Assembly (NCBI RefSeq): GCF_030252345.1 | Contig: NZ_CP126980.1 | Coordinates: forward strand, 4,293,501 to 4,357,500 | Origin: Actinoplanes oblitus | GTDB lineage: Bacteria > Actinomycetota > Actinomycetes > Mycobacteriales > Micromonosporaceae | Length of the DNA stretch: 64,000 bases | Direction: 5' to 3' | Shown here: positions 1 through 12,263 of the stretch, piece by piece | Numbering within the stretch: position 1 is the stretch's first letter | Layout: every line of letters begins with the position of its first letter | The notes under the pieces: model-generated | Databases searched by the model: none | Told to the model about the DNA's origin: nothing | What the model saw: the letters and a program-made list of their open reading frames with translations, nothing else | Program-made: the position numbers and the translations under genes

Positions 1-15
1 TTCCGGCGGGCCGCG

Positions 16-324
16 GTGCCGGCGTCGACACATTTCGGTAGCCTGGGGCCGTCCCCGGATTCAGGGATGGCCTTGCGTGCCGGCGTTGCGTCGGCCGTAT
101 CGGCTGCCGGACGGCCGTCCCATGGAGCTGTTCCTGGCCGCCGTACATCACCCCGCCGTGCGCTGGATGACCTGCGCCGGGCCACCACTGCCGGCCTGCG
201 CGATCTCGCCCTCCCGGTGCGCGAACGGGAGATGGTCATCCGGCGTACGGTGGCGAGAGCCGGCGCCGAGGCGTGGTCGCTGCACGGGCACATGTTCGCC
301 GTCGAGGCCGGGCCGGGCGCGTGA
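16..324 (+). pseudogene. Possible frameshifted remnant of a carboxymuconolactone-decarboxylase (AhpD-like) gene
   Basis: The frame ending at 324 contains LPVREREMVIRRT followed by ARAGAEAWSLHGHMF. This resembles the conserved helix of carboxymuconolactone-decarboxylase/AhpD-like proteins, normally like 'LPPREREILILRTAWRCGAEYEWGQH'. The expected upstream helix (MELFLAAVHHPAVRW) lies in the +2 frame just before it, so one frameshift near position 165 would be needed to join them. The reading also stops soon after the motif, and the usual active-site region is missing. It is therefore a decayed or truncated fragment, or a sequencing error, rather than a working gene. It converges on the MFS gene and is not obviously part of the NRPS cluster. 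The family match rests on one short motif. Confidence 0.3.
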
Positions 325-336
325 CGCCCGGCCCGG
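308..336. terminator. GC-rich hairpin between convergent reading frames
   Basis: A 12-bp inverted repeat (308-319 with 325-336, arms CCGGGCCGGGCG and CGCCCGGCCCGG) has a 5-nt loop. It lies just beyond the stop codon of the MFS exporter gene. There is no clear T-run, as is common for actinomycete terminators. It plausibly ends the NRPS/exporter transcript. Confidence 0.45.
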
Positions 337-345
337 GCCCAGGGC

Positions 346-1563
346 TCAGCTCACCGGTACCGGCTCCCGGTCGCGTACCGCCAGCAGGGCCAGGGCTGCG
401 GGGAGCAGCCCGACACCCTGGGCGAGGCAGAGCGTCCGCGGCTCGACGAGGTCGGCGAGGAATCCGAAGGCGATCGACGCCACCGGGAACGTCGCCGTCA
501 TCAGCGCTTGCATGGCGGCGAAGAAGACCGGCTTGTCGGCTGCCGGCACGGTTCGCTGGAACAGGGTCACAAACTTCACGCCGAGCACCCCGGCACACCA
601 GCCGACCCCCAGCAGTGCCACCGATGTCATGATCCGGCCGGTAACCAGGCCCGGCACGGTCAGGCCGGCCGCGATCCCGAGCAGACACAGCGGGCCGAGG
701 GCCGTCGGCCGGCCGGGGACATGCGGGCCGGAGAACGAGCCGACGAGCATGCCGATCCCGATGGCCGTCTGGAACAGCACCAGGACACCGGGGTCGTCAC
801 CGAACACGCCCCGGACGTACAGCGGATAGATCACCGCGCCGGCGGTGGCGAACAGGTTCGCCGCGGCGAAGCAGATCAGCACGGTACGGACGAACGGCAG
901 ATCAGCCAGTACGGCGCGCAGCTTGCGCTGGGCCGGCGCGGGACCGCTCGGCGCGGACGGCCGGGGCGCCTCCGCGGTCCGGAAGCCGGCGACGTGGATC
1001 AGCAGCGCCGACAGCAGGAACGCCCCGGAACAGGCCGCCACCAGCGGGGCCGGCCCGCCGAGGTGGATCAGGTACGGCCCGGCTACCGCCCCGACCAGGC
1101 CGGCGATGGACTGGGTGGACATCTCGAACGACGTGGCGTGCTGGATGTCCCGGGCGTCGACCAGTTCGGGCACGGACTTGGTCAGGCACGGGTTGAAGAA
1201 GCACTGCGTGACGGCCAGCAGGAACACCGCCGGGTAGGGCGCCGCCATCGGCAGTTCCGTCAGCAGCGCCCACACCAGCAGGACCAGCGTGACGGCCGCA
1301 GCGGCGAGTTCAGCCGTACGCATCACGCCCCGGCTGGTGTAGCGGGCCAGGGTCCGGGCCACCACCGGGATGAGCAGCACGGCCGGCAACGACGCCAGCA
1401 TCATGAACGGCCCGGTGGCCCGGCCGCGAACCGACTCGGCCACCTCGCTGACCACCCACCAGACGACGCCTGCCTGGAACATCCGGCCGGCGACCTGGCT
1501 GCAGATCTGTGCCGCCCACACCCGGGCGAACGCCTGGTTGCGCAGGACCAACGGCTGACTCAT
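346..1563 (-). CDS. MFS (DHA3-like) exporter of assembly line 1
   Basis: This 405-residue polytopic membrane protein has about 12 hydrophobic segments and a hydrophilic central linker near residue 200 ([13 protein letters not shown]). This is the layout of DHA3-type major facilitator drug and siderophore exporters such as EntS. Its ATG overlaps the stop codon of the upstream reductase-terminated NRPS gene (ATGA), so the two are translationally coupled. The inferred role is export of the peptide made by that NRPS, or self-resistance. The substrate cannot be read from sequence. The family is clear from topology and context, the subfamily less so. Confidence 0.8.
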   Translation of the reverse strand: MSQPLVLRNQAFARVWAAQICSQVAGRMFQAGVVWWVVSEVAESVRGRATGPFMMLASLPAVLLIPVVARTLARYTSRGVMRTAELAAAAVTLVLLVWALLTELPMAAPYPAVFLLAVTQCFFNPCLTKSVPELVDARDIQHATSFEMSTQSIAGLVGAVAGPYLIHLGGPAPLVAACSGAFLLSALLIHVAGFRTAEAPRPSAPSGPAPAQRKLRAVLADLPFVRTVLICFAAANLFATAGAVIYPLYVRGVFGDDPGVLVLFQTAIGIGMLVGSFSGPHVPGRPTALGPLCLLGIAAGLTVPGLVTGRIMTSVALLGVGWCAGVLGVKFVTLFQRTVPAADKPVFFAAMQALMTATFPVASIAFGFLADLVEPRTLCLAQGVGLLPAALALLAVRDREPVPVS

Positions 1564-4500
1564 GAACGCTCCTCGGGCAGGAAGCCGGTCGACGCGAAGA
1601 AGCGCACGTAGCGCCGCAGGGTGCCGGGGCCGACGATGGGACAGTGGATGCCGGAGCCGGCGAGGCCCCGCGGGGTGTTGCTGTTGTCGAATCGCGGTTC
1701 GGTGCCCAGCGATTCACCGGAGGTGCCGCCGTGCAACAGCGCCACCCCCGGTATCGAACTGCCGGGAGCAGCCGTGCGGGCCGCGGCGGTCAGCTCGGCG
1801 ACCCACTCGGCGCCGGACAGGCCGCGGAGCGGATGCCCGGCGGCCCGAACCGCCGCGAACACGTCCGCCGGCCGCGTGTGGACCGGGTTCACCAGGTGGT
1901 ATGCCGTTCCGTCGAGGGCGACGGTGCGCGACAGCCGCACCAGGGCGGCGGCCACGTAGTCCACCGGCACCAGGTCGACGTCGGCGAGCCGCCCCCGGTC
2001 GGGCGCGGCGCCGAGCTCCACGCAGGCGCGGACCATGTTCCAGAAGGCGTCGCCGTCGCCGGTCGCCCCGGTCGCCGTCGCGCCGCTGATCCGGCTGGGC
2101 CGGTAGATCGCCACGGGCAGGCCACGCCGGCCGGCCTCGCGGACGAGCTCCTCGGCCACCCACTTGGTCTGGATGTAGCCGTTGGCCGGCACCTGTTCCG
2201 CGGGCACGTGCCGGTCCTCGGTGAGCAGCGACGGGGTGTCGCAGGTGGAGTAGAGGACGCTGGTCGTGGACACGTAGTGCAGCGGGACGCCGCGGTGTGC
2301 GGCCAGGCGGATGACGTCGGTGGTGGCGTGGACGTTGGCGGTCCGCATCCGCTGGTACGGGTCGGCCAGGTGCACGCGGGCGCCGTTGTGGTAGACGACG
2401 TCCACCGACGCGGCCAGCTCGTCGAATCCCTCCCGGCTCAGCCCGAGCCGCGGTTCTTCGAGGTCGCCGGGGACCGCGACGATCCGTGCGCGGTCCGCGC
2501 CGTCCCACAGCAGGTAGCGTCGCAGGCTGCTCTCGATCCGCTTCATGGCCGAGGCCTCGTCGCCGGCCCGGACGAGGCAGTCGATCCGGGCGCCCGGGTG
2601 AACCCGGAGCAGTTCGGCGAGCAGGAACGCGCCCAGGAACCCGGTGGCGCCGGTGAGCAGGATCCGCCGCGGTTGCGCCCGGTGGCGCGGCCCGCCGGCC
2701 CCGACGACGATCGCGGCGTCGAGGTGGGCGTCGGCGGTCAGGGTGGCCCCCGCCGAGTGGGTGACGCCGGTGAGCGTCTGGGCCAGCGCGGCGACCGTGC
2801 GGCTCTGGAAGACGTCGCGTACCGAAACCTGTTCGGTGATCGTGTCCCGGATCCGTGCCGCGAGGCGGGTCGCCAGCAGGGAGTGCCCACCCAGGGCGAA
2901 GAAGTCGTCGTCGATGCCGACCTCGGGTACGCCGAGGGTGTCCGCGAACAGCCGGCACAGGGTTTCCTCGCGGACGTCGCGTGCGGCCCGGCCCGGCCGG
3001 ACGTCGAGGTTCGGCGCGGGCAGCGCCGCCTTGTCGATCTTGCCGTTGGTGGTGAGTGGCATCGTGTCCAGCACGACCACCGCCGGGATCATGAATTCCG
3101 GTAGTTCGGTGGCGGCGTGCGCCCGCACGCCGGCCGGGTCGAGGTGGTGGCCGTCGGCCGGGGTCACGTAGGCGACCAGGCGTTTGTCGCCCGGTCGGTC
3201 CTCGCGGGCCAGGACCACCACCTGCGCTACGCCGGGGTGACCGGCGACGATCTTGGTGACCTCGCCCAGCTCGATCCGGAAGCCGCGGATCTTGACCTGG
3301 TCGTCGGTGCGGCCCAGGAAGATCAGCTGTCCGTCGGCGCCCCATCTGACGAGGTCGCCGGTGCGGTACATCCGCTCGCCCGGCGGGCCCCACGGGCAGG
3401 CCACGAACCGTTGCGCGGTCAGGCCCGGCCGGCCCAGGTAACCGCGGGCCACACCCTCACCGGCCATGTACAGCTCGCCGGTCGCGCCGGGCGCCACCGG
3501 AGACAACCGGGCGTCCAGCACGTACGCCCGGTTGTTGAGCACCGGTGCGCCGATCGGCGGGGGCCACACCCCGGCCGGCACCGGCGTGCTGATCGCCGCA
3601 CACACCGTGGTCTCGGTCGGGCCGTACGCGTTGTACAGCCGTCGCCCGGCCGACCACCGGTCCACCACCTCGGCGCTCGCCGTCTCCCCGGCGGCCACCA
3701 GCGCCTCGACACCGGCCAGCGAACCGGCCGGCAGCATGGCCAGGGCGGCTGGTGGCAGGGTCACCTGGGTCACGCCGGTCTCGGCGATCGTGGTGGCCAG
3801 CGGCGTGCCCACCGTGAGCCGTTCGGCGGACGGCATCACCAGCGTCGCACCGCAGAACAGCGCCGGACAGACGTCGTGGACGAACGCGTCGAAGCTGGGC
3901 GAGACGAACTGCAGGACGCGGCTCTGCGGGCCGGTGCCGTAGAGGCCGTTGGCGGTCGCCGCGAGGCTGGCGATGCCGGCGTGACTGACGACGACACCCT
4001 TGGGCCGGCCGGTGGAGCCGGAGGTGTAGATGACGTAGGCGGTGTTCGCCAGGCCCGCCGACGAGACGACCGGGCCGTCCGGCAGTGCCGCGACCTGTTC
4101 GCCGAACTCGGCGGAGTCCAGCGGCACCACCGGCACGTCGAGGCCGGGCAGGTCCGCCGCTGTCTCGGCCACCGTCCACAGCAGCACCGGCCGCGCGTCG
4201 CCGATCATGTAGCGGATGCGGCTGTCCGGGTAGGCCGGGTCGATGGGCAGGAACGCCGCACCGGCCTTCGTGACCGCCAGCATGGCGACGACCCAGTGCA
4301 CCGAGCGGGGGAAGGACAGCGCCACGATGTCCTCCGGCCCGGCTCCCCGGCCGATCAGCCAGCGGGCCAGGGCGTCGGAGCGCGCGTCGAGTTCGGCGTA
4401 CGTCAGGGTGACGTCGTCGCCGATCAGCGCCGTCGCGTTCGGGGTGCGCGCTACCTGGGCGGCGAACAGCTCGCCGACGGTGCCCCGGCGTACCGGTGCG

Positions 4501-7500
4501 TGACGGTCGTTCCAGGTCACCAGCACCTGCTCGCGCTCGGCCGCGGTGAGCACCCGCACCTGGCCGATCCGGCGCTCCGGTTCGGCCACGACCGCCTCGA
4601 TCACGGTGACCAGCCGGTCGGCCAGCCTCGCGGCGCTCGCGGGGTCGAACAGGTCGGCGGCGTACTCCAGCACGCCACTGATCCCGGCCGGTTCCCCCTG
4701 CTCGCCGGTCCGCTCGGCGAACATGGCGGTCAGGTCGAACTTGGCGACCGGCGGGCCGGCCGCTTCCAGGCGTACCCGCAGGCCGCCGAAGTCGTGGTCG
4801 CCGGCCGCGTTGTTCTGTAGCACGCACATCACCTGGAACAGCGGCTGCCGCGCCAGGGACCGGTTCGGGGCGAGGCGCTCCACCAGGTGGTCGAACGGCA
4901 CGTCGGCGTGGGCGTAGGCGTCCAGGGCCGTCTCCCGTACCCGGGTCAGAAGATCGGCGAAGGTGGGGTCCCCGGACAGGTCGGCGCGCAGGACCACGGT
5001 GTTGACGAAGAAGCCGACCAGATCGTCGAGCGCCTCGTCGGCGCGACCGGCGACCGGTGCGCCGATCGGCAGGTCGTCGCCCGCCCCGAGGCGGTGCAGC
5101 AACACGGCGAACGCGGCGTGCAACACCATGTGCGGTGTCGCGTCACGATGCCGGGCCAGCTCGGCCAGCGCCCGATGCACCCGGGGTTCCAGGGTGAACG
5201 GCACGTGCCCGCCCCGGTGCGAGCGCACGGCCGGACGTGGCCGGTCGGTGGGCAGCGCCAGCTCGTCGGGTGCGCCGGCGAGGGCCTTGCGCCAGTACTC
5301 GGTCTGGTCGCTGATCAGGCTGCCCGGGTCGTCGGGGGCGCCGAGCAGCGCGTCCTGCCAGAGGGTGTAGTCGACGTACTGCACCGGCAGGGCGGCCCGG
5401 TCCGCCGTCCGCCCGAGCGCGCGGGTGGTGTAGGCCTGGCCGAGATCGCGCAGCAGCGGGGCCATCGACCAGCCGTCCGCGGCGATGTGGTGCAGCACCA
5501 CGGCAAGCACGTGCTCGCGCGGTCCCAGCTCGAACAGCCATGCCCGGGCGGGAGTCTCGGTGGCCAGGTCGAAGCGGTGGCCGGTGACGCCGGCCAGAGC
5601 CGCCGGCAGACCGGCCGGGTCGACACGGACCGTCGCCATGGGCATCCGGCCCTTCGCCGGATCGAGTACCCGCTGGTACGGCGCGCCGCCGTCCTCGGCG
5701 AACACGGTGCGCAGCGTCTCGTGCCGTGCCGTCAGGTCGTCGAGGGCGCTCCGCAGCGCCGCGTGATCCAGCACGCCGTCCAGGCGCAGTACCACCGGCA
5801 TGTTGTAGGTGGCGCTCGGCTGTTCCAGCTGGTGCAGGAACCACAACCGCCGTTGCGCGGGCGCCAGCGGCGGCCGTGCGGGCCGGGCCGAGGCGGCCAG
5901 CGGCGGACGCGTCGCGCCGCGGGCGGAGGCCACCAGGGATGCGAGGCGGGCCGGGGTGGCGGCGGCGAACACGTCGCGGACCGCCAGTTCGGCGCCGAGC
6001 GCGGTCCGGACCCGTGACGTCAGCCGCACCGCCAGCAGGGAGTGCCCGCCCAGGCTGAAGAAGTCGTCGTCGATGCCGACCGCCGGTACGCCGAGCAGAT
6101 CGGCGAACAGCCCGCAGATGATCTCCTCGGTCTCGTCGCGCGGGGCCCGGCCGGCGCCCCCGAACGCGGCCAGGTCCGGCACTGGCAGTGCCGCGCGGTC
6201 CACCTTGCCGTTGGTGGTCAGCGGCAGTGCGTCCAGCGGCACCACCACCGCAGGCACCATGAACTCCGGCAGGTGGGCGGTGGCGTAGGCGCGCACCTCG
6301 GTGGCGCTGACCGGCCGGCCGGCGCGTCCCGGGGTGACGTAGCCGACCAGCCGCCGGTCGCCGGGCCGGTCCTCGCGCACCACGACGACCGTCTGGCCGA
6401 CGTCGTGGTGGGCGGCCAGGACAGCCTCGATCTCGCCGAGTTCGATGCGGAAACCGCGCAGCTTGATCTGGCCGTCGGCGCGGCCCACGAAGACCAACTG
6501 CCCATCGGTGTTCCACCGCACCAGATCACCCGTGCGGTACATCCGTTCGCCGGTGCGCCCGGTGGGATCGGCGACGAACCGTTCGGCGGTCAGGTCGGGA
6601 CGCCCGGCGTAGCCGCGGGCCAGGCCCGCCCCCGCCAGGTAGAGCTCGCCGGTGACGCCGGCCGGCACCGGTTGCAGGTGCCTGTCGAACACGTACGCCC
6701 GCATGCCGTCCAGTGGGTCACCGATCGGTACGTCGGCGCCGGGCAGCGCCGCGGCGTCCGTCATGGGATACGCGGTGGCGAAGGTGGTCGCCTCGGTCGG
6801 CCCGTACACGTGGCTCAGGACGGTGTCGGGGCAGTTCTTCAGGAAACGGCGCATCGCGTCGGGGCTCGCGGCCTCGCCGCCGGTGAGGACCTCACGCAGC
6901 CCGGCCAGGTGTTCGACTCCTTCCTGCACCATCAGGTTGAACAGTGCGGTGGTGAGGAACGCGGCGGTGGCCCGGCCGTCGGCGACGGTACGGGCGAGCG
7001 TGCGCGGATCCGGTTCGCCGGGTGGGGCCAGCACCACGGTCCCGCCGCGCAGCAGCGGCACCCACAGCTCGTAGGTGCAGGCGTCGAACGCGTGCGGGGA
7101 CCGGCATAGGACCCGGTCGTGGGCGCCACCCGTCCAGCGGTGGTCGGCGGCCAGTGCCACGATGTCGCGGTGCCGGACTGCCACGCCCTTGGGCCGGCCG
7201 GTGGAGCCGGAGGTGTACATGACGTAGCCCAGGTTGTCCGGGTGCACCCGGATGTCCGGGGCATGGTCGGGTCCGGGCCCGTCGGTGTGCACGAGCACCG
7301 AGGCGCCGTGCTCGAAGCCGGTGGCGGCCGCGTCGTGGCCGACCAGCAGGACGGTCGCCCCGGCCTGGGCGACGATCCAGCTCAGCCGGTCCGCGGGGTA
7401 GCTCGGCAGCAGCGGCACGTAGGCGCCACCGGCTTTGAGGACCGCCAGCAGCGCCACCACCAGGTCGACAGAACGGTCCATCAGCACGGCGACCGGTACC

Positions 7501-10500
7501 TCGGGACCGGTCCCGGCGGTGATCAGCCGGTGGGCCAGCCGGTTGGCGCGGGCGTCCAGTTCGGCGTACGTCATGGTCGTGCCGTCCGCCCACAGCGCGG
7601 GGGCGTCCGGTGTCCGCGCGGCCCGGGCGGCGAACAGCTGTGGCACGGTGCCGGCCGCAGGTGGTGACGAGGTCCGGTCGCCGGCGGCGAGCATCCGCCG
7701 GTACTCGTCCGGGGCCGGGGCGCCGATCCGGTCCAGCCGGGTGTGCGGATCGGCCGCGACGGTCCGCAGGATCAGGGTCAGCCGATCGGCGAGGGCTTGG
7801 GCGGTGGACCGGTCGAAGACGTCGGCGGCGTACTCCAGCGCACCGGTCAGCCCCGCCGGTTCGGTGCCGGTGCCGTGCTCGACGAAGCTGGCGAGCAGGT
7901 CGAACTTGGCCACGTTGAGGCTTATCGATTCGGGTCGCACGCCCAGGCCGGCGAAATCGAGGTCGGCGTGTGCGGTGTTCCGCACCGTCAGCAGCACCTG
8001 GACCAGCGGGGATCGGCCGGCCGATCGCGCCGGGGCCAGTTCCTCCACCACCCGGTCGAACGGCACGTCCTGGTGGGCGTAGGCGTTCAGCGCCGTCTCC
8101 CGTACCCGGGCCAGCAGTTCGGTGAAAACGGGCGTACCGGTGAGGTCGGCGCGCAGCACGAGAGTGTTGACGAAGAAACCGACCAGGTCGTCGAGTGCCT
8201 CGTCGGTACGCCCGGCCACCGCGACGCCGATCGGGAGGTCGTCGCCGGCGCCGGCGCGGTGCAGCAGGATCGCGAACGCGGCCTGCAACACCATGTGCAG
8301 CGTGGTGTCGCTGCGCCTGGCGACCCGCAGCAGTGCCCGGTGCACGTCCGCGTCGAGGTGCAGGCCGATGTGTCCGCCCTGGTGCGAGGCGACGGCCGGG
8401 TGCGGCCGGTCGAACGGCAGATCAAGTTCGGTGGGTACGCCGGCGAGCGCCTGCTTCCAGTACCGCAGCTGCCGGCTGAGCAGGCTGTCGGGGTCCTTGT
8501 CGCCGCCCAGCAGCTCCCGCTGCCAGACGGTGTAGTCGGCGTAGCTGACCGGCAGCGGCGCCCAGCCGGGTTCGGTCCCGGTGAGGCGGGCCGCGTACGC
8601 GCTGGACAGGTCCCGCAGCAGCGGCGCCGTGGACCAGCCGTCCGCGGCGATGTGGTGGATGACCAGGACGAACACATGCTCTGCCGGGCCCAGATGCCAC
8701 AGCCAGGCCCGCAGCGGTGGCTGCTGCGACAGGTCGAAGCGCACACCCGCCGCGTGGGCGAGTTCCCGGCGCAGGGCGGCGTCGGTGATCTGCTTCTCGG
8801 TCAGCCGCACCGTGACGTCGGCCGGGTCCAGGATCACCTGGCGCGGTTCGCCGCCGGTCGCGGGGAAGACGGTCCGCAGGCTCTCGTGCCTGACGACCAC
8901 GTCACGCAGAGCGGCCCGCAGTGCGCCGGCGTCGACGTCGCCGGTGAGGCGCAGCGCGTACGGCACGTTGTAGGTGGCGTTCGGCCCCTCGAGCTGGTTG
9001 AGGAACCACAGCCGTCGCTGGGCCGCCGACAGCGGCAGCGGGTCGGGCAGCGGCATCGGCCGCAGGCCGGGGCGGGCGGTGCCGGCAGCGGCCTCGGCGA
9101 CCGCCGCGAGGCGCGCGGGGGTGGGAGCGGCGAACACCTCACGGACCGGTAGTTCGACGCCGAGCGCGGCCCGGGCGCGTGACACGAGCCGGGTGGCGAG
9201 CAGCGAGTGTCCGCCCAGGGCGAAGAAGTCGTCGTCCGCGCCGACCGCCGCCACCTCGAGGATCTCGGCGAACAGGCCGCACAGGATCTGCTCGGCCGGG
9301 GTGCGCGGCGCGCGGCCGAGCGTGACGAGCTGGTCGGGAGCGGGCAGTGCCGCCTTGTCGATCTTGCGGTTGGTGGTGAGTGGCATGGTGTCCAGCACGA
9401 CCACCGCCGGGATCATGAATTCCGGTAGTTCGGTGGCGGCGTGCGCCCGGACATCGGCCGGGTCGAGGTGGTGGCCGTCGATCGGGGTCACGTAGGCGAC
9501 CAGGCGTTTGTCGCCCGGTCGGTCCTCGCGGGCCAGGACCACCACCTGCGCTACGCCGGGGTGACCGGCGACGATCTTGGTGACCTCGCCCAGCTCGATC
9601 CGGAAGCCGCGGATCTTGACCTGGTCGTCGGTGCGGCCCAGGAAGATCAGCTGTCCGTCGGCGCCCCATCTGACGAGGTCGCCGGTGCGGTACATCCGCT
9701 CGCCCGGCGGGCCCCACGGGCAGGCCACGAACCGTTGCGCGGTCAGGCCCGGCCGGCCCAGATAACCGCGGGCCAGAGCGGTACCCGCCAGGTACAGCTC
9801 GCCGGCCGTACCGGGCGGCACGGGCTGCAGCTTGCCGTCCAGCACGTACGTCCGGGTGTTGGCGATCGGCCCGCCGATCGGCGCCGGACCGGATCCCGGG
9901 ACCAGCGGGTGGCTGTTGGTGGCCACGACGGTGTTCTCCGTCGGGCCGTAACAGTTGATCATCCGGAGCCGGGCCGACCAGCGGTCCACCACCTCGGCGG
10001 ACGGGGCCTCACCCGCCACCACCAGCGTGCGGACACCGGCGAGCGCCTCGTCGGCGAGCACCGCCAGCGCGGCCGGCGGCATCGTCACATGCGTGACCCC
10101 GGTCTCGGCGATCGTCGCCGCCAGCGCGGCACCGACGGTCAGCCGCTGCGCCGACGGAACCACCAGCGCGGCACCGGACAGCAGCGCCGGGCAGACGTCC
10201 GCGACCGCCGCGTCGAAGCTGGGCGACGCGAACTGCAGGACCCGGCTGCCGGCGTCGATACCGTACCGGTCGGTCAGGGCATGCACGAGGCTGGCCAGGC
10301 CGGCATGGCTGACCACGACACCCTTCGGCCGGCCGGTGGAACCCGAGGTGTAGATGACGTACGCGGTGCTCGCCGGCGTGAGCGGCCGGCTCCGTTCGGC
10401 GTCGGTGACCGGGGTGGCCGGCAGCGCCGAGAGCGCCCGTACGGTCACGTCCGAGTCCAGCAGGGTCGGGGCGATACCGGGCAGATCAAGCGCGGATCGT

Positions 10501-12206
10501 GTGCCCGCGACGGTGAGCAGCAGCGACGGCCGGGCGTCGTCGAGCATGTACCGGATCCGGTCGGGCGGGTACGACGGGTCGATCGGCAGGAACGCCGCCC
10601 CGGCCTTGGCCACCGCCAGCTGGGCGACGACCCAGTGCACCGAGCGGGGGAACGACAGCGCCACGATGTCCTCAGGCCCCACACCCCGGCCGATCAGCCA
10701 GCGGGCCAGCACGTTCGCGCGGGCGTCGAGTTCACCGTATGTCCACCGGACGTCGTCGCCGATGACCGCTGTCGCGTCCGGAGTCCGTTCCACCTGGGCG
10801 GCGAACATCGCCGGCAGGGTACGGGCGGGCAGCGGCGTACCGGTATCGTTCCAGCTCGCCAGCACGAGGTCACGCTCGGCGGCGGTGAGCAGGTCGATCC
10901 GGCCGATCCGCCGGTCCGGTTCGGCGGCGACCGCGGCCATCACCCGGCCCAGCCGGCCGGCCAGCGCCCGCACCGTCGCCCGGTCGAACACGTCGTCGGC
11001 GTACTCCAGCAGCACCCGCAGTCCGGCCGGGCGGCCGGACGCGTCGAACTGCTCCTCGACGTTGACGGTCAGGTCGAACTTCGCGACGTTCGAGCCGACC
11101 GGCTCCGTGCGCACCCGCAGCCCGGGCAGGTCGAGCTGGGCGCCGGCGTTGTTCTGCAGCAGCACCATCACCTGGAACAGCGGCGTGCGGCCCGGGGTCC
11201 GGACCGGGGCCAGCTCCTCGACCAGCAGGTCGAACGGGACGTCCTGGTGGGCGAAGGCGCCCAGGGCGGTCTCCCGGACCCGCGCCAGCAGCTCACGGAA
11301 CGTCGGCTCGCCGGAGACGTCGGTGCGCAGCACCAGGGTGTTGACGAAGAAGCCGACCAGATCTTCCAGGGCCTCGTCGGTACGGCCGGCAACCGCGGTG
11401 CCGATCGGGATGTCGTCGCCGGCGCCGAGCCGGTGCAACAGCGCCGTGACCGTGGCATGCAGCACCATGAACAGGGTGCTGTCGGTCTGCGTGGCCAGCC
11501 GCAGCAGGTCGCGGTGCCGTTCGGCCGGGACGGTCAGGGCGACCCGGCCGCCCCGGTGCGACGGCACCGCCGGATGGCGGCGGTCGAGCGGCAGCTCGAT
11601 CTCCGCGGGCAGCCCGGCCAGAGCCGTACGCCAGTAGTCCAACTGCTCGGCCAGGATGCCGTGCTCCTCGCCGAGCAGTTCCCGCTGCCACAGGCTGTAG
11701 TCGGTGTACTGCACCGGAAGCTCGTCCCAGCCGGGCGACTGTCCGGCCCGCCGCGCCGCGTACGCCTCGGACAGGTCACGCGTCAGCGGCCCGACCGACC
11801 AGCCGTCACCGGCGATGTGGTGCAGCACGAGCAGCAGGACGTGCTCGCCTGGCCCGGCCGCGTACAGCCGGATCCGGATGGGCGGGTCGACGGCCAGATC
11901 GAAGGAGCTGCGGCCTTCTCGCGCCAGCACCCCGGGCAGATCCGGGCCCGCGGTGTCCCGCACGGTCAGGTCCACCGGTACCGCGGCGGGGTCCAGTACC
12001 CGCTGGACGGGGACGCCGTCGTCGGCCGGGAAGACGGTGCGCAGGCTCTCGTGGCGGGTGATCAGGTCGCGCAGCGCGGCGCCGAGGGCGGCGACGTCCA
12101 GCTCCCCGGTCAGCCGCAGCGCTAACGGCATGTTGTAGGTGGCGCCGCCGCCCTCGAGCTGGTTCAGGAACCACAGCCGTTGCTGGGCATAGGACAGGGT
12201 GGTCAT
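1560..12206 (-). CDS. Three-module NRPS (C-A-PCP)x3 with terminal thioester reductase
   Basis: This is a 3548-residue NRPS with no N-terminal carrier, so it must take its chain from the upstream two-module NRPS. Rough domain order: C 1-440, A 460-960, PCP (GGHSL) near 1000; C from 1057, A from 1535, PCP near 2053; C from 2113, A from 2587, PCP near 3107; reductase 3180-3548. All C domains keep HHxxxDG. The last domain has a Rossmann TGATGFLG and an NGYIQTK catalytic Tyr/Lys region, the NADPH thioester-reductase signature, so release should be reductive (aldehyde, alcohol or cyclic imine). Specificity codes read by eye: DAATVACVVK, DAYFLGVTFK, DAHTVAAVCK. The first and third resemble aromatic-residue codes and the second an aliphatic code, all tentative. 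There is no epimerase and no TE. The ATG has a GAGGA ribosome site, 57 nt after the upstream NRPS stop. Confidence 0.93.
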   Translation of the reverse strand: MTTLSYAQQRLWFLNQLEGGGATYNMPLALRLTGELDVAALGAALRDLITRHESLRTVFPADDGVPVQRVLDPAAVPVDLTVRDTAGPDLPGVLAREGRSSFDLAVDPPIRIRLYAAGPGEHVLLLVLHHIAGDGWSVGPLTRDLSEAYAARRAGQSPGWDELPVQYTDYSLWQRELLGEEHGILAEQLDYWRTALAGLPAEIELPLDRRHPAVPSHRGGRVALTVPAERHRDLLRLATQTDSTLFMVLHATVTALLHRLGAGDDIPIGTAVAGRTDEALEDLVGFFVNTLVLRTDVSGEPTFRELLARVRETALGAFAHQDVPFDLLVEELAPVRTPGRTPLFQVMVLLQNNAGAQLDLPGLRVRTEPVGSNVAKFDLTVNVEEQFDASGRPAGLRVLLEYADDVFDRATVRALAGRLGRVMAAVAAEPDRRIGRIDLLTAAERDLVLASWNDTGTPLPARTLPAMFAAQVERTPDATAVIGDDVRWTYGELDARANVLARWLIGRGVGPEDIVALSFPRSVHWVVAQLAVAKAGAAFLPIDPSYPPDRIRYMLDDARPSLLLTVAGTRSALDLPGIAPTLLDSDVTVRALSALPATPVTDAERSRPLTPASTAYVIYTSGSTGRPKGVVVSHAGLASLVHALTDRYGIDAGSRVLQFASPSFDAAVADVCPALLSGAALVVPSAQRLTVGAALAATIAETGVTHVTMPPAALAVLADEALAGVRTLVVAGEAPSAEVVDRWSARLRMINCYGPTENTVVATNSHPLVPGSGPAPIGGPIANTRTYVLDGKLQPVPPGTAGELYLAGTALARGYLGRPGLTAQRFVACPWGPPGERMYRTGDLVRWGADGQLIFLGRTDDQVKIRGFRIELGEVTKIVAGHPGVAQVVVLAREDRPGDKRLVAYVTPIDGHHLDPADVRAHAATELPEFMIPAVVVLDTMPLTTNRKIDKAALPAPDQLVTLGRAPRTPAEQILCGLFAEILEVAAVGADDDFFALGGHSLLATRLVSRARAALGVELPVREVFAAPTPARLAAVAEAAAGTARPGLRPMPLPDPLPLSAAQRRLWFLNQLEGPNATYNVPYALRLTGDVDAGALRAALRDVVVRHESLRTVFPATGGEPRQVILDPADVTVRLTEKQITDAALRRELAHAAGVRFDLSQQPPLRAWLWHLGPAEHVFVLVIHHIAADGWSTAPLLRDLSSAYAARLTGTEPGWAPLPVSYADYTVWQRELLGGDKDPDSLLSRQLRYWKQALAGVPTELDLPFDRPHPAVASHQGGHIGLHLDADVHRALLRVARRSDTTLHMVLQAAFAILLHRAGAGDDLPIGVAVAGRTDEALDDLVGFFVNTLVLRADLTGTPVFTELLARVRETALNAYAHQDVPFDRVVEELAPARSAGRSPLVQVLLTVRNTAHADLDFAGLGVRPESISLNVAKFDLLASFVEHGTGTEPAGLTGALEYAADVFDRSTAQALADRLTLILRTVAADPHTRLDRIGAPAPDEYRRMLAAGDRTSSPPAAGTVPQLFAARAARTPDAPALWADGTTMTYAELDARANRLAHRLITAGTGPEVPVAVLMDRSVDLVVALLAVLKAGGAYVPLLPSYPADRLSWIVAQAGATVLLVGHDAAATGFEHGASVLVHTDGPGPDHAPDIRVHPDNLGYVMYTSGSTGRPKGVAVRHRDIVALAADHRWTGGAHDRVLCRSPHAFDACTYELWVPLLRGGTVVLAPPGEPDPRTLARTVADGRATAAFLTTALFNLMVQEGVEHLAGLREVLTGGEAASPDAMRRFLKNCPDTVLSHVYGPTEATTFATAYPMTDAAALPGADVPIGDPLDGMRAYVFDRHLQPVPAGVTGELYLAGAGLARGYAGRPDLTAERFVADPTGRTGERMYRTGDLVRWNTDGQLVFVGRADGQIKLRGFRIELGEIEAVLAAHHDVGQTVVVVREDRPGDRRLVGYVTPGRAGRPVSATEVRAYATAHLPEFMVPAVVVPLDALPLTTNGKVDRAALPVPDLAAFGGAGRAPRDETEEIICGLFADLLGVPAVGIDDDFFSLGGHSLLAVRLTSRVRTALGAELAVRDVFAAATPARLASLVASARGATRPPLAASARPARPPLAPAQRRLWFLHQLEQPSATYNMPVVLRLDGVLDHAALRSALDDLTARHETLRTVFAEDGGAPYQRVLDPAKGRMPMATVRVDPAGLPAALAGVTGHRFDLATETPARAWLFELGPREHVLAVVLHHIAADGWSMAPLLRDLGQAYTTRALGRTADRAALPVQYVDYTLWQDALLGAPDDPGSLISDQTEYWRKALAGAPDELALPTDRPRPAVRSHRGGHVPFTLEPRVHRALAELARHRDATPHMVLHAAFAVLLHRLGAGDDLPIGAPVAGRADEALDDLVGFFVNTVVLRADLSGDPTFADLLTRVRETALDAYAHADVPFDHLVERLAPNRSLARQPLFQVMCVLQNNAAGDHDFGGLRVRLEAAGPPVAKFDLTAMFAERTGEQGEPAGISGVLEYAADLFDPASAARLADRLVTVIEAVVAEPERRIGQVRVLTAAEREQVLVTWNDRHAPVRRGTVGELFAAQVARTPNATALIGDDVTLTYAELDARSDALARWLIGRGAGPEDIVALSFPRSVHWVVAMLAVTKAGAAFLPIDPAYPDSRIRYMIGDARPVLLWTVAETAADLPGLDVPVVPLDSAEFGEQVAALPDGPVVSSAGLANTAYVIYTSGSTGRPKGVVVSHAGIASLAATANGLYGTGPQSRVLQFVSPSFDAFVHDVCPALFCGATLVMPSAERLTVGTPLATTIAETGVTQVTLPPAALAMLPAGSLAGVEALVAAGETASAEVVDRWSAGRRLYNAYGPTETTVCAAISTPVPAGVWPPPIGAPVLNNRAYVLDARLSPVAPGATGELYMAGEGVARGYLGRPGLTAQRFVACPWGPPGERMYRTGDLVRWGADGQLIFLGRTDDQVKIRGFRIELGEVTKIVAGHPGVAQVVVLAREDRPGDKRLVAYVTPADGHHLDPAGVRAHAATELPEFMIPAVVVLDTMPLTTNGKIDKAALPAPNLDVRPGRAARDVREETLCRLFADTLGVPEVGIDDDFFALGGHSLLATRLAARIRDTITEQVSVRDVFQSRTVAALAQTLTGVTHSAGATLTADAHLDAAIVVGAGGPRHRAQPRRILLTGATGFLGAFLLAELLRVHPGARIDCLVRAGDEASAMKRIESSLRRYLLWDGADRARIVAVPGDLEEPRLGLSREGFDELAASVDVVYHNGARVHLADPYQRMRTANVHATTDVIRLAAHRGVPLHYVSTTSVLYSTCDTPSLLTEDRHVPAEQVPANGYIQTKWVAEELVREAGRRGLPVAIYRPSRISGATATGATGDGDAFWNMVRACVELGAAPDRGRLADVDLVPVDYVAAALVRLSRTVALDGTAYHLVNPVHTRPADVFAAVRAAGHPLRGLSGAEWVAELTAAARTAAPGSSIPGVALLHGGTSGESLGTEPRFDNSNTPRGLAGSGIHCPIVGPGTLRRYVRFFASTGFLPEERS
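3016..3451. repeat. Repeat copy 1: A-domain C-terminal subdomain, module 5 of line 1
   Basis: This 436-bp tract is almost identical, with about nine mismatches seen, to 9340-9775 in the same gene (constant offset 6324). It covers A-domain motifs from about A6 to A10, outside the specificity-code residues. The high identity inside otherwise diverged A domains suggests recent gene conversion between modules. Confidence 0.85.
9340..9775. repeat. Repeat copy 2: A-domain C-terminal subdomain, module 3 of line 1
   Basis: This is the partner of the tract at 3016-3451 in direct orientation. Flanking A-domain sequence, including the substrate-code region, is clearly diverged, so only the structural C-terminal part has been homogenised. 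Confidence 0.85.
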
Positions 12207-12263
12207 GAGCGTCCTCTTTCTTCGCCCCGCGGCGCGCAGCCGGCGAGGCGGGACGGGCAGTCG

